NCBI GenBank assembly: GCA_018697195.1
Contig: JAGMWU010000105.1
Location: forward strand, 4,232-68,231
Length of the DNA stretch: 64,000 bases
Direction of reading: 5' to 3'
Source: Certhia americana
Lineage: Eukaryota > Chordata > Aves > Passeriformes > Certhiidae
Part shown: piece after piece, positions 25,603-39,239 of the stretch
Numbering within the stretch: position 1 is the first letter of the stretch
Layout: the number at the start of each line of letters is the position of its first letter
The notes under the pieces: generated by a model
Told to the model about the DNA's origin: nothing
What the model saw: the letters and a program-made list of their open reading frames with translations, nothing else
Databases searched by the model: none
Position numbers and translations under genes: made by a program

Positions 25603-25637
25603 ATCAGTGCTGCAGTGACAATCAGTGCTGCAGTGAC
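25603..25637. repeat. 18-bp tandem duplication
   Basis: The unit atcagtgctgcagtgaca is at 25603-25620 and is repeated at 25621-25637 for 17 bases. It is only two copies, and the internal ctgcag is palindromic. Confidence 0.9.
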
Positions 25638-28379
25638 GTAGTGTTTTCTTTTTATCTTGCCCAATAATTACCAGGGTCATCCAGTGATAGGAACCACCTC
25701 TCAGTTCTGCAACACACTTCAGCTACCTCTCATAACTCAGGAGTACAAACATCAGCCTTGCTGATAGCACTTCACAGCCAGATAGGGAGATTTAGCCCTA
25801 TTTTTCAAATCACAGCAAGGAACTGTCTCAGTTCCAAGAAATATCACTAGATCGTCTCTTGCATGTATGCTGAAGGACTCAGATGTCAGATGGGACCTTA
25901 AGCACCCAGTCATTTTCTGCAGTCCTTTGGGATCTCCTTGTGTTCTTACATAGAAAATAGATGCTGGAATAGCTGTTTTATTCATGATGATGGGGTTGCA
26001 GTTACTCTAAATGATTAGAAATGTAGTCTGCAGTCTGCCTGGGCAATTTCAAGAAACATTGTCAATTAGAAAACTAAGGTCCTAAATTTTCTTAAGGACA
26101 TGCTGGCAGGGAAAAAGATGCCTCCAAGCTACTTTTCCAGACCTCTCACCATCCTTGGTAAGTTACACTGTTGGACCAAGGTTCTGAGCACAGAGTGTGG
26201 GATTGGAAGCTGCAGGCAGTCAGTGTGCCCAGCCTGTGTGCAGTGCACCTGGTAGCTTGTGTGGGTACAGTGAAATTAACCTTTTTTTCCCTCACTCCAC
26301 CATGTGAGTAGAATTCTGACAATAGTTATATATGTTTGCTATAGTTGAGCTGGTGAGCAAGCAAAATGCTTGGCACATCAGATTTTTTGAGTTTGCATTA
26401 TTTTAATTTGCCTTGTCTGTCTCTATTTAGGAGATCTAGTAATCAAGATAGGGCCTTTTATCTCTGCTGATACATTCTTCATAATTCTCTCCCAATGCAG
26501 ACTGTGCCCTGTACTTGTGTATGATTCTCATGTCGTGCTTGTTAATTTGCAGTTGCCTAAGAAACCTTTACCATGCTGGTATGCAGATTCTCAGGGCACT
26601 TAAACCTTCTTAAGGGAGTATCTTACCATTCTCAGCGACATTTGTCAGAAAAATCACGGACAAATACCAGCTGAGAAATTCCAACTTTATCTTTTCTTTT
26701 CAAGTTCTTAAGTAGTTCTCATTGCTACAGCTTCTAATCATCTCTTAATTTTTTTTTTCACAGCTATTCTTTTAACTGTTAGTGCTCAAGGAAAACAGTA
26801 TTGTCCCCATTTTAGACAGAGCAGAAGTCTGTAGTTTTAGAGGCTAAATTCTGTGGACTCTACACCTTGTGATTGGTGAATGATCAGAGCCAGCGAGTAG
26901 TAAGAATGAGGCAAAGATGGGGCTAGTCTTGGATAATTCTGGGACTGAATAGCTTGCCAGTGGTTACAGAGGGAGTCTGTGGTAAGGCAAGGGGCTGAAT
27001 ATATGTCTCTGACAAATGTCCTCTTTTCTGAATTATCCTCCTTCTCATAAAAATGTTCCAGTGTTTACGGAACTGGCATTGGAGGTTTTACACCAGTACA
27101 GCTTTTCTGTTCCAAAACCAAGCATTGGGTAAAACTTTGTTTTTGGTGAATAAGACTCTAAACAATGTCAGTGGCCCTGAGAATTCATAGCTCACTGCGA
27201 AAAATAACCAGAATCTGCAGCCGTGTGTCAAAATATTGGATTGTATTCAGAGGCTTGCACAAGTCCAGAAGCAGCATTCCCAGTCAGACTGGTCTCTGGC
27301 ACTTGGCCACCTCATCACACAGGGCCCTCTGTGAGGATTGCTGCATTCTGCTTATCAAAACAGGAAGGAAAAGATGTGATGCCAAAGAGGATGCAGGTCT
27401 CCAGAAAGAATGAAAAATGAAATGCTGGCAGGAAGGGGGAGTGGTAAGTGCTGAGGCTCTTTTGTCCAGTCTGATACTGTCTTCAGCCTATGTCCTCTTG
27501 CCAGATTAGAAGGACCTGTTTTACCTTTTCCTCCCAAGCTCTTGTAAATCTCAGGACTTAGAAACATTCTGCAGTGGTCATCTTGGCTGACTCTTTCAGT
27601 GCATTCTCAGAATGATTTGTTAATTCTCTTTACAAACTTATTTACATTTCAATACAAAAAGCATTAATTCAGTTGTCAAGCAGTTTTTTTCTAAAAACGT
27701 CTGGGAACAGACATCAAATCAAAGCCACCTGTCTTCATCTGGGAACTGGAAACTCTTCAAGTCAAGTGAGTAATAAGAGCTGTAGTTTTGCTGGGCTTCT
27801 GGGAGAGGCACTGTCTATATCTGGTCCTGGGCGTGTGCTTTCCCTGATGCACAGCAATCAAACAATGTGAGTGTCAATACAGCAGCTTCAAAATGTCACT
27901 GGAGCCTCTTGGGAGTGAGTTGCTTCTGGTGAACACACTGACTGACTTTTACTGCTTGTGCAGCATCCTGAATGATGCAAAGCAAAATAAATGTTGTGTT
28001 GTGGTGGGAAAATGCTGGGGTCTTGAGGTGCTGTGTTTGTGGCCTGTATTTATGAGTTTCACTGTCACCTTGCCAGCTCTCAAAATCTGAGCTCAGTCTT
28101 ATTGAGGTCTGAATCAATTGACAGTAAGCAGAGTGTGGTGCATTATGAAAGGAAGTGTGGGTTAAGATGTTTGTGTTTCATTAGTTTGTTCATGCATGTT
28201 AGGAATGTAAACAGTTAGCACATGGGTATTTGGCAATCTAATGTTTAGGGATAGATTTGGTTAGGCGATATGGGCTGCTCTGTGAATTCATGTTGCCTGA
28301 GTCATAATTATTATTTGGGTTTACAGTGGTTATATGTGGGAATTAGGAATTCTGAGAAATATTTCTTTGCATGTTTTAA

Positions 28380-28950
28380 GGGATTTTAGAATCTCTGACA
28401 AACAATGTTTTTAACCTTTGTTCATGGAAAAGGCTTTTTAAGCTCTGGGATGCAGTAAGAACTTTCAAGAGTGTGTATTAGATAGTAGCAAAGTGTGTAG
28501 TGTATCACAGGGTGAGAATTTTAGATTTATGGGGTTTCTAGGATGGCAAGCAGGGAAGACAAGATGGAGAAGATCACGTGGCTTCTGGGCTTCTTTCTTC
28601 TTCTTTGCCCCATTTTCTGCTGTGAAGGTGGCATGTTCTGGTTGGCTTGGAGTGGAAACGAACTTTCTAGCAAAGGTGATATGTATTGGAGATTTTGTAT
28701 AAATATTGTGTATGGGGTTTTAATATAAAAATACACACCACCCTGTGTGGGTGGGTTTTGTGCCTTGGACTGACCTGCAGTACAGAGTTCTGTAGGTTGA
28801 GAGAAAAGAATGTTATAGATAAGAAAGAATAAACAATCAATGAAAGAAGCAGAAGAGATGGCTCATGACCAGTTCCTCAATCTCCAGCTGGGGAGGAAAA
28901 GACTTTTGTACATTCTCAGGTTTCTTGGTACAGCCGTGAAAAACAGAGAG
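28380..28950 (+). mobile_element. Probable solo LTR of an endogenous retrovirus, + orientation
   Basis: The block is arranged like an LTR: a U3-like part, a TATA box (tataaaa, 28724-28730) and a polyadenylation signal AATAAA (28828-28833) about 100 bases downstream. The order 'cacaccaccctgtgtgggtg', 'tgccttggactgacc', then AATAAA resembles songbird LTRs as I recall them, but I cannot name the family. A 61-codon frame at 28543-28728 with a hydrophobic stretch lies in the U3-like part and I regard it as non-coding. No internal retroviral genes flank it, so it would be a solo LTR. Boundaries are approximate. Confidence 0.5.
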
Positions 28951-30699
28951 AAAAAAGAAAATTTATAAAACCCGAGAGTTATACTGTAGTATCTTCAGAA
29001 TTTACAGAACAGTGCTTTCTCAGAAATAAATTCCAAAGGAAAATCATTACATACAAAACCAGCTATTTTATCATGTTACGTAAGGTCTCGTTTTGACTTT
29101 GTTTTTTAAGAAATCCTGATTAATTAATCATCTGAGAAGATGTCATACTTCCAAGCTCATTTTTCAGGTAAACCTCCTCTTTCTACAGCATAGCAGGGTA
29201 ATATCTATTTCACAGACCTAAACAGTCCCCAGCATATTTCTTCTGATTACATTTCAAGTCTTTGGGCTCATGTATGCTGTTTTACACCAACAGTGGCCTC
29301 TGACAAATGTATGAATCCACTTCAGTTGCATTTTCCTTTGTAAGTTGCCTTCTTACTATGTTGATTTCAAGTCTTTTGAAACAAAGGGATGAGTTTTCCC
29401 ATTATTTTTGGCCAAAGAGGTACCACACTTGTTGCAAATAGAGAAGTCTCTTTGAAGAATTCCAATATTCTTAGCCTTGCACTAAAAAGGAAGAGCTGCT
29501 GCTTGTTTCCTCAGGCCTGGAGCTAATAATAGTACATACCCAGGATCCTTCCTGCACTTTGTAAAAACATGTTATTAACAGCTCATCTTGTATGATGCTA
29601 GTCACATGTGCATCACATGTATAATTGCCAGAAGTTTCATTGATCCTAAATACTGGGAAATGCTGTCATAAAATCATGAGTACACCTTGCGTTATTTGAT
29701 AAAAAAATGCTGTTCTAATAGTATGTGTCAGTTAATTGCAAGGATACACAAAAAATGCAATTCCATAAGACTTTCTTGTCTTAAATCAAGAGAAGAGCAA
29801 CTTTTTTTTTTGTCATTAAAGAGAATTTAATGAAAATTAGTTGGAAATTGCAGACAATATCCGTGGTTTATTCTAGAAAAAAATGAGAGATTTCTTCCTA
29901 GAGATCAGTGTTTTAGTACAGGTGGAGTATATGGTGGTAGGTGATTAGTCTTGGTTGAGTTGTGTGTGTTGAATCCTGGGGAACTTCGCAGGTCAGTTTG
30001 GGATTTGATGCCACACTTTGACCTGGTATCCTTGTCCAGAGTGTATTGACTTTTCAGAGACTAAGGCTGATTTATCATGGAGGCTATGTAGTGTACCAAG
30101 AAATTTAGCCTGTAGAACAGAATATGAGCATAAGGCTGCTTGAAACCTGCCATTTTGTTTAAGTCCTCTTTAGAAAAAGAAGCAAAGTTGCTAAATATGG
30201 AAGAATCTCTCAGGAATGATCATTTCTGTAGAGTTCTCTTTGAGGCAGGCATAAAATTTCAAACGTGTTGAGATTACTTCACTGTTGATGCAGCTGGGAT
30301 GAGAATTCTTTGCTGTAGCTCCCCAAGATTTTGTTTTCTGGGAGGGAAGTGGGTTTTGTTGCAGCTCTGGTCAAAGCCTGCTAGTGGGGTAACTCAGTTA
30401 CCATCTAGGTAGGGTCACAGGAAGGCACACATGGAGGAGGTAGCTGAAAACACATAGAAGGTTCTGTGGAGAGCTCATACATCTTATGCTTTAAAGGGAG
30501 AGGTGCTGAAATGCTCTTTTGTTGTGCAGACTGCTGGCCTGCAAGGCAGTCTCTGGAGCTGTGTCAGAGAACTGGTCCCACCACTGTGATGGCTCTTTAT
30601 GGCCACAGTTGGTCTCACAGTGCAAAGACTTGAGGTGATGCTGCCCATGAAGAGGAGCTCCTTGTGCAGAGCTGATTCATGGGGAGTGGCAGCAGTGTT

Positions 30700-31400
30700 T
30701 GACGTCACCGAAACTCCAGGAAAAACATAAAAACTCTCCAGCAACAATCTTTAATGACAGAGAATTAAGGCATTCCTTTATTCTGGCCAGGATGTTGTTC
30801 TGGCCAGGATATGCAACAGAAAGCAGTTCATCTACACATTGTCCTGGTTGTGCAAAGAAAATCATTCCATCACACAAGTCTTTATTAGATTTTTCACATT
30901 CACTCAAAACCCGTAGAAATTCATTGGTTCAATGTTCACTGGTCCCAAGGTCTTAGTATTTGGTTTCCTATTGGTTATTGATCCATTTGACTTTAATGTT
31001 AATTAGTTTCCCAGTCTTCATTCTCTTATCTGTCTCTTCCCAGACCAGGGCTCTGGGGCATGCCAGGGGTGATATTTGGAGTTGACATTTGTTAATGGTT
31101 GTTATCTTTTGTGTATCTTCTGTGCTGCTGTCAGTCTGCTAAGAGGTTAAGCTCACCAAGCCTCAAGTGGTAGAATAGTCCTTCAGAAAGAAACTTCAGT
31201 TCCTCTCCCCCTGGGCAAAGGCAAACTAAACCCCTGACTAAAGTTATATTAAAAAATGCTAAACTTTGTATAATTTACACCACTGGGAGCTATGACTTGG
31301 ACAGAAAAAAGCCCTTAGGGTGTGGGTAATGGTTATTAATTCTTACATAAGGTTTAGTTATTGGAGTTGTCCAGTTGTAAGCAGAGACTAAAGCTTCTTT
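30700..31400 (-). mobile_element. Possible LTR-derived repeat, minus orientation
   Basis: On the minus strand this block carries AATAAA (complement of tttatt at 30777-30782) and several CCAAT-type boxes (complements of attggtt at 30924, 30969 and nearby), the usual content of an LTR. It resembles an avian repeat from memory. There is no second copy in the window to confirm it, and the edges are guesses. Confidence 0.35.
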
Positions 31401-32480
31401 TGAATTGATTGGAATAATGTTGCTCGGCAAAGGAGACTGTGAATTCCCGAGGCGAAGAAAAACTCCCAATGTAACAATTTAGTAAAATGATGCCTGCAAT
31501 TCTTTGAAAATTCTGCTGTACTGAGTTGCCTGCTCTGAGTGGGACTCAGGCTCATACCTTCAAAGCAACTGTGAAGACTGTTCTGCCTTGGACCCCAAAG
31601 CTGTTTTTGCTTCATGTGCCAGGGTTTTTGTTTGCTGTGATGTGCAGGGATGGTGGTAGAGATCACTGCCTCACTGCAAACCTTTCATTAGGTTCCCCCC
31701 AGCAGGATAGGGAACCTGGCGAGGGTTTAGGGGCTGTCATGGTGTGGCATAACAAGCAAACTTGATGCATTTGCTACAAAGTGTTCTAGAGAGCAGGATT
31801 TGCAAATTTCAGGGGTGGTTTCTGCTCGACAAAATGTTTTTCTGAAGTCTGGCTAGCAAATTCTGCATTTCTCAGGATACAACCTTTGTGCTCCTCTTGC
31901 CCACCTTACAATGAGTTTTTGCCCTCATACTCAGAATTAGGTTCTACCTGAGCTGAAGGATTGCAAGGCAATTCTTTTTTAACTGAATTGTTGTGTTTAA
32001 GTGGAGTCCAAAACTTAATGTTAAAAGCAGCCACCCATTCCCTTCTTACTTAATTTCTTTTCATCCTCCACCATAATGCTTTCTTAGTGTCCCTTCTGAA
32101 ATAAAACTCTTGCATATGGAATTCTTCTTTGTTTTGGTGTTTTTTTGGTTTTGAGAGGGTAAATGTTACGAACAGTTAAATAATTTAGTTCTTGAAAGAT
32201 GTTGTATAATACACAGAGGCTACAGATTTAATCTATCTAAATTAAAAGGCTAGCCAAACTGGAAGGTTTTGGACTGGCACAAAACAGGAATTGTTCTTCC
32301 TCTGAGAACTTATATGTGGCCCCAACCCTTACTTGTTCCTTTCCAAGAGAAAAGTCCAAATAGGATGCGATTTTACAAGAAAAGAAAAAGTTTGTAATCT
32401 CTGGTGACTAAAGTTGCCCTGGCTTCTTTTCCACGCCTCTCCTACTCACTTGATGTCATACTATTTTTGTCCCTTTCTAG

Positions 32481-32575
32481 CTCATTGACACAATTGCCTC
32501 AGAAATCGGAGAACTGAAGCAGGAGATGGTACAGACAGATTTCACAGTGGAAGATGAATCTGCTGATTGGCAAAG
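32481..32575 (+). CDS. RIN2: RIN2 coding exon 2: residues 20-51
   Basis: The 95-nt exon starts after ccctttctag with LIDTIASEIGELKQEMVQTD, a segment that is nearly invariant in RIN2 proteins, and continues into a more variable acidic stretch ending ADWQ. It enters in phase 0 and leaves after two bases of a split codon (CAA AG|T). The donor, CAAAG|GTGATT, is weak because the +5 base is T rather than G. This N-terminal region precedes the SH2 domain and has no assigned catalytic role. Skipping the exon (95 nt) would shift the frame. Confidence 0.95.
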
Positions 32576-35500
32576 GTGATTAAAATGTTTATTTTCATGG
32601 TTCTGGCCGGTCTACCATGACAGGAATGTTATCACTGTGGTTTCTTCTTGGATTATGTCCTAGCACTTTTCTCCCTGGCAGCATAGGAGGTGTAGATAAT
32701 CTTGCTCTTGGTCCATGGCATTTGCCTTGCTGCAGGAGATTCAGTTGTTTGGTGTAATTGCCTTAATATCTTTTAATTGCAACTGAGCTTCACTTGTACT
32801 TCCTTATTAAAAACCTTGGATGATGATGATGAATGAAGGGTAGCATCTGCTAATTGACATCTGGAGGATAATCAATATTTTAACAAGAGAACATGTTAAC
32901 AAGAGAACACATTTTTTTACTTACCTGAAATATTTGTTGGAAGAGGAAAGCAACCAATATAGGTGTTGTGTTTTATCTGAGTGCATGGTCAGAACCCTGG
33001 AGCTGGTTCTTCTAGCAGTGAGTTAATGAAGTGGAAAATTGTTTGTAGAATTACATCCAAGATTTTTAGCTCTTTTTCTTCCTGTGAATTCTGTTGAGAT
33101 CTGCTACAACTTACTGCAAAGCTTATGTAGATTATTTTCAAAAACATTAAGCAGCTTTTTTGCCCAAGTGGTAAAGAATGTAAGACACTTGACTATTTAA
33201 AGTCCTTGGCTATGGCCCTGGTTGAACATTACTCAAGTTTTAAAGCTTTTGAGAGAACAGTTCTTTTAGAGGTGCAGAAAGGATACTTTCTACATTTTGT
33301 GAATTCAGCTAATTAACTTCAGAGATCATCAGCTACTGTTCAGTTAATAAGGCTTTTTGTATCTTTGAATCCATCATATGCATGAAAAGTTAAGGTCTAC
33401 TGATTCTAAAATCGTGGTGGAAGCACTTACTTGGAAACAATCAACTTTACCTCCTCATTTTACAGATCATGAGTTGTCTTTTTATTGATTTTTTTAAAGG
33501 ATTTTTAATCTGAATTTGTTAATCTTCACTGCAAAATATATTTTGGTTTAAGATATATGTAAGTAAACCTAACACAAAAAAGTGAATAATGAAATTTCCA
33601 TGAATAATAATAATAATAATAGCCATCCAAAAAAATATTTCTATCACTTCAAGATGATAATGTGAAATACAAAGTCTGAATAAATGAGCTAAAGTCAAAC
33701 CTACTGTGACTACAAAATTCTGAACTGCATGCTTCTATGTAAGGAAGAAGTTGTATCAAAGTTGGTGTAAATTATGTAATTTAGTTGTGCACTGACGCCT
33801 TTTTTTTTAATATTGAGCTACAGAGCAGCTGCTCAGAGCAGCTGTTGAAATAATAATTTCAACAAAGGTTTTCCAGAGTTTTTGTTTAAACTAGATACTT
33901 CACAAGGCTGTGTTTAGTGTCATAACTTTATTTCTTTGTAGTTAATTTAAAACTCAGCAATTAATGTAGTTTGCTCTTATTGCGTGTTCTGCTGTGCAGA
34001 AGTTGATGCCTTGATATGACCTTTGGATTTGCATCTAGGGAAATTTGATCTCAATGGAATGTCCATTTTCCTTGCTCTTTTTCCACCTCTTCTCAGCAGA
34101 TATACACAGACAACCCAAGCAGTTCTGGAAAGGCAGCCGCTGCAGAGCTCTCGGCTGAATTCAGAAAATAGGGACAGGAAATTGTGGGTCTGCAACCTTA
34201 GTATTGTGGTGTGGGGTTTGTTTTGTGGTTATGTGGTGACTTTCAGATTTATACTCCTCACCTTATATAATATATACTCCTTTATTTTGGGCTTATCTCT
34301 CCTTTTAATATATATGGCCCAAATAATATCAAGAATGATTCAAGGGCTTAACACTTTCAAGGGCTTGTAAGTATGTAAAAGCCAGTCAGAAAAAAAAAAA
34401 AGCTTCCAAAAATGTATTTTAAGGGGGACTGTTTCAGTAACCCACTCTTTCGATGCCTGGCCTTTTTCCCAGTGCAGACATTTATCTCAGTAATGCAAAT
34501 GAGCAGAATTGTCAGAAAAGGGAATTAGTGGGACATATTTCTGTCCTGCTGTTCTGGTGACCTTTGAAGAGTAACAAGAGAGCTTCTGCATGCAGTGGCA
34601 GCCCAGGAGCATTTGGGACAGGACTGGTTGCAGCTGGATGATCTGTTAGAAGAAGCAGGCATCCTGCACATCTGTGTGAATGTCCGTGAGGGGCCGATGC
34701 TTCCTGCTGTCCCTCTGGAGGGAAGGCTGTAAAGCTCTAGGCTTCCTGGGGCACTCAGTGCCTGTGGAATGGTTCAGGGGTGCTTTGCTGGTGGTGGCAG
34801 CTGCAGCAGCTTATTCCCTTCCTGCTCTGTTCCTGTGGAAGGATCAGGGCCAGAGCTTTGCTCCCTGTCTTGTGTCCTGCTCTACACAGGTCTCATGCCA
34901 CTGTCTTTTCCACAGCAGTTACTCACTTCACTAGAGCCCTCTTCTGTCCTGCACAGAGAATCACTTCTGTTACTGCTGACAGGTAGGCAAGTATCCAGGA
35001 GCCTTCTTCCCAGCTGCCTTGTCCTGTTCTTTTATCTGTAATGGGATGCAGGAGGAGTGGCTCTCTGCCCCTCCTCGCTGATGCTCAGTATGACTGCATA
35101 GACTGGGCTGGAGTATTTAAGAGCTGTTAGATTACAGAAATCCAGGCATTTTGCAGTGGATAGTCAAACTGAGTTAACTGTGAGCTGCTTAACTTTGGTG
35201 GGACTGGAGCAAGGTTCACATCATGGCTGAGGATCATCCTGGTTACAAGCTTCAGCATGTTTCTTGTCTTTTTTACTGTGAGCTAAGTCTAATCAGGATG
35301 CAGCACAGCATTGTTTATCTTGGCAGTTACCTCTCTGTATTTCCCATGTGTTAATGGGTTTTCTCAAATCTAAGGAAACTTGGATGAATTGTGTTTTCTT
35401 TAGTTCATTGGGAGTAGTGTTTAAGCCTGCCTTTCCCACTGAAGAGGAACCATGTAGTAGCCCTGAATTAAAGCAAACCATCCATTAAGGCTTATTTGTG

Positions 35501-38500
35501 TTTCGATTTTAAGTTTAATGTGACCTGATCAGATTATCTTTTATCAGGAATCTTTTTTCAAAATCCCAAACAAATAACACCAACCAACCAACCGTCCTCC
35601 AACCTGAAAGTAAAACCAAGAAATTAATTCAGTTGTTGCGTAATATACAGCATATTTTGCTAGCATTTAGATTACAGCAACTTCTTATTCTTGTTCAGTA
35701 TGCTTGAGCTAATCTGTTGCTCATGAATTCAAATGGTTATTCTTTCCATGCAGTTGTTTCCAAAGTAGTTACACACACATCCCAGTTCCAAATAATTTTA
35801 GTCCAACTCTTAACACGTAACACATTTCAAGGACTCCCATGTATCAGGGTTTGACTGTATGTCTAATGCCCAGATCATTAATTAAAATTGTTTTCAGAAT
35901 AAAAAGCAAACTGGGAATATGATGCTCAGTAGTGCTAGACCACTGCAAATAGGCTGTGAAGACTGATCAGTGGGGTTTTTTAACATTTGCTCCCAGGCCT
36001 TGGGAAGTGGCTTCTTTTAGGTTGTATGTAGTTTGCCAGGTGTGGTTTTTCCAAGGTGTGCTTTTTCCAGAGTTCACCAGGTTAGATCTTTCTCTTTGCA
36101 TCTTTCTTTATTATTTGGGGATTGGAAATAATTTTTTTTCAAGTGTTTCCCATTCCTGTTTACCTTACAACAGATTGCAGTAACATTCTAGTGCTGATTT
36201 AGCTGAGTTGCATCGGTGTTGTTTGAACCACTAGTGTTCAGGAGTGGCAGAAATTCTGGTTGTGATCAGATATTCATAATATTTGGCTTATTTCTTGAGG
36301 GAGCAGAAGGAGCTGCAGCAAGGAGGTGCCTGTGTATGTAGGTCAGAGATCCTCCTTGGATCTCAGCATGTGGGTGGGACTGTGCACGTGGGTACCTGGC
36401 GGTTCCAAAAACCTGATAGCTCCCCATTCAAATGAGTCTGCCTGATTTATGGTGGTCTAGGTGGTGTGGGACCACATGAAGCCAGTCATACCAAAGAGGA
36501 ACATTGTGACCCTATGTGCCTGTGCAAACGCTTGCTGGCTTTAGGTGGTTTTGTGGTAGGAAGCAATGCCAGGCATTCTAGCTCATACCAGTTGCACACC
36601 TTCTTTTGAATGTGAGGTAGCTGTCTTTAGTAGGCAAAACCTTTTTCCTCTTGGACATATTCCCCCTACAGCATATTTTGTTTTCACCTCCTGACCAAGG
36701 GGAGTGGAAATCACTTATATCTGTCTAAGCTGGCAGCCAGTATTGGTGTATAACTTGCACTTTGCCACAGCTCCCTGTGGTTTGTAATGCAGCTAACTGG
36801 CACTGAGGGCAAGTGGGAAATTCCTGAGCAATTTTAACTGGAGGTACAGCTCAGGAAAATACTTCTGTGGTTCATTATTTGACTTCTTGGAGATTCATCC
36901 ATTGTGACACTAGGCTCTGCTGGGGCTGAAAAGGTTGAAAACAACTGCTGGGGTTAAAAAGGGAACCCAGTATTCCTACTGAGGCAGTTTCAGACCCAGT
37001 CATGACTGATGTAAAAACTACTTCCCTCCTTCACACAATGCATTTCTGTGTATTTTGTGCCCATTGAGGGCATACTGGCAGTTAGTATAAGCTTCTGATG
37101 CTTGTGAGCAGGGGGGAAATCACCTGCATTTGAGATTCCTAGGAAATCTGAAAAGCATATCATATATAAGCAAACAGAAAGAGGAAAAAGGAAAAGGACA
37201 AATGCTGGTAGTGGTAATTGATCCAGGTAATGAAAAGTCAAATGATTTTGCCTGTTCTTACCTGATGATACAGTGAAAGTTCTCTTCCCCCTTTACTTTC
37301 CTTGCTTGCCCTCTCCAGAGATGCTGCAAGTTGCTGAACAAAGCTAGAAGAAAGCAGTTAGGTCGCTTGGTTTTTTCTGTTGTTTGGTTGGTGGGTTTTA
37401 ATTTGGTTTGGCTTGTTTTCTTTGGTGTCTTTTTTGTGGGGTGTGGAGAGGCCTTTTGTTTGTTTAAGTATTCAGCGTTCCTGTGCTTGTGAACTCTGTA
37501 CCTGCTTGCTGAGGGTACCGTAGGTAGCATAATGAGGATGGTAAATGCTGTTACTGATGTTTATGGCCTGTCCAAAGCAGGGAATTCAGAAGAGCTGTGC
37601 AGTGGGCAGGTGGAGCTGTGTTGCCCTTTGCCACCCAGGGCCCCTCCTGCCACAGAAAACATCTCTAAGGGGAACACATCCTCTACCTGACATCTCAGGG
37701 AGTCAGTCGAGCTTGCAGAGTGCCTTTTGTCTGTGTCTGAATTTTGTCATTGGGAAGCTGTTACCAGAGTAAGTGCTCCATAGTGAATTCTAGCATGGGG
37801 AGAATCACAGGATGTGCTTCTAGCCCAAAACTTTCTACCTCAAAAATGAGGAATTTGAGCCAGCAACACTTGTGCACTTGTACTGGGTATTCTGTATTAT
37901 ATGGATGTTGGTGAAGCTTTGCATAACAAAAGGAGTTCTCAAAGCGTTCTGTTTATTTGGATTTTTAATAACAAGAATCTGTAGCCTCCAAGAACTGCAC
38001 TTTATTACTGAATGTAGCAGTAACTTTAGATGCCTTGCCCATAATAAATTTGAACCTTACATCACTTTGCCACGTTCACGCTTAGCTTAGCCTTTATTTC
38101 TCACACAGGAGTCAATCCACAGCCAGAGGAATTTGGAGCATAAATATACAATTCCTTACTTGTTTCTGATCCTAGGAAGTGTAGTATTAAAATATGAGGT
38201 AAGGACCTTTCATGGCAAAATGGAAAAAACGTAAATATTTACAGAACTTAGCAAGAGTACAATAAGAAGTGACTGCCAATTATGACATGTTTTTAAGGAA
38301 ACTGTGCCTTAGGGAGGATAATTTGGGGGCTTAACTTTTTTTTCTTGTTTCTTTCTTGAGTTTCCCATCTCTTTCTCACCTCCTCCCACTCTGACCTCTT
38401 AGCAGAGGGGAGCAAAGATGGATATGCAGCTGTGAAGGCAACAGAGCTGCTGAAGCAGAGACAGTCTGGGCATAAGGTGAAGTGATGCTGTTTTGTGGAC

Positions 38501-39046
38501 TTGTGTTGTGGAAATGATCCCTCCAAACAGACAGTTTTTGTTTGTGGTGCAGTGATCACCCATAGGTAGTGGGTTGTTTCATTGTCAGGGTATTGAACAG
38601 ATTTTTCTGGCAGGCAGAAGAGAGAAAGATTTCTATGGGTTGCAGCATTTGCAATCAATCTATAAATTGAATAAAATAGAAACATTATTATAATAAATAT
38701 GTGGGAATTGCATAAATATCCTTGAAGAGAACTTTTACTTTATACTAGCACAGCAAAGAAGGCAAGTGAAATGTTCAGTCAATCACATCTGCACATACAA
38801 TTGTACCTAAAGTTACTGAATTTCTCCAACCTCACAGAAGAATGCTAAGGCTGAGCTTCAACCTGGCTTTGAATTGAAAACCTTTAAAGAGAATTTTTGT
38901 GTATGCTAAATGTAAGAATTCTCAGTAGAAGCACCAGCCCAAAGAGTCAGCAGTGCCATGAGCTCTGTGTTAATTCTGTTCACTGACCTGAGTGATTGTT
39001 CATTGGAGGTTAGCATGTCTTAATTTTTTTTCTAAATTTTCCACAG
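32576..39046 (+). other. RIN2: RIN2 intron 2 (6471 bp)
   Basis: Ordinary intronic sequence. It contains an ATA trinucleotide run at about 33604-33621, a perfect 8-bp inverted repeat at 33844-33863 (gttgaaat / atttcaac), and a T/G-rich low-complexity stretch at about 37370-37460 whose complement yields a lysine/threonine-rich false open frame. The acceptor is ttttccacag. No gene or RNA is recognised. Confidence 0.7.
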
Positions 39047-39239
39047 TCTAATAAAGGACATGGATAATGTCTCTCCTGAGAAAAATGATGTAAAAAGCTG
39101 CCCCCGGGACTCTGGATATGACAGCCTGTCCAACAAGTTAAGCATATTGGACAAGCTCCTCCATACTCACCCTGTGTGGCTGCAGCTTGGTCTGAATGAT
39201 GCTGAAGCCATGGAAATTTTGCAGACACAGCCTCCTGGG
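39047..39239 (+). CDS. RIN2: RIN2 coding exon 3: residues 51-115, start of SH2 domain
   Basis: The 193-nt exon encodes the CPRDSGYDSLSNKLSILDKL block, which is typical of RIN proteins, and then the beginning of the SH2 domain from W95 (HPVWLQLGL...AMEILQTQPPG). Tyr and Ser residues in the DSGYDSLS block are candidate phosphosites. The exon enters completing a split serine codon and leaves in phase 0 at G115, with donor GGG|GTAAGA. In the family the SH2 domain binds phosphotyrosine ligands. The adjacent intron is only 229 bp, and an intron-retained transcript would run in frame to a stop ending at 39362. Confidence 0.96.

Larger units (their letters stand above)
24896..32480 (+). other. RIN2: RIN2 intron 1 (7585 bp), two LTR-like insertions
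   Basis: The intron opens with GTAACT and closes with a good pyrimidine tract and ccctttctag. It contains an 18-bp perfect tandem duplication at 25603-25637, an LTR-like element in + orientation at about 28380-28950, and another in minus orientation at about 30700-31400. No coding sequence is supported; all open frames are short. Confidence 0.7.

Noticed and set aside
28543..28728. 61-codon frame with a hydrophobic, signal-peptide-like stretch
   Set aside because: It lies in the U3-like part of a probable LTR just before its TATA box, has no conserved domain, and is best explained by T-rich composition.
37258..37530. Minus-strand Lys/Thr/Pro-rich 90-codon frame
   Set aside because: It is the complement of a T/G-rich low-complexity intronic run; the composition alone produces it.
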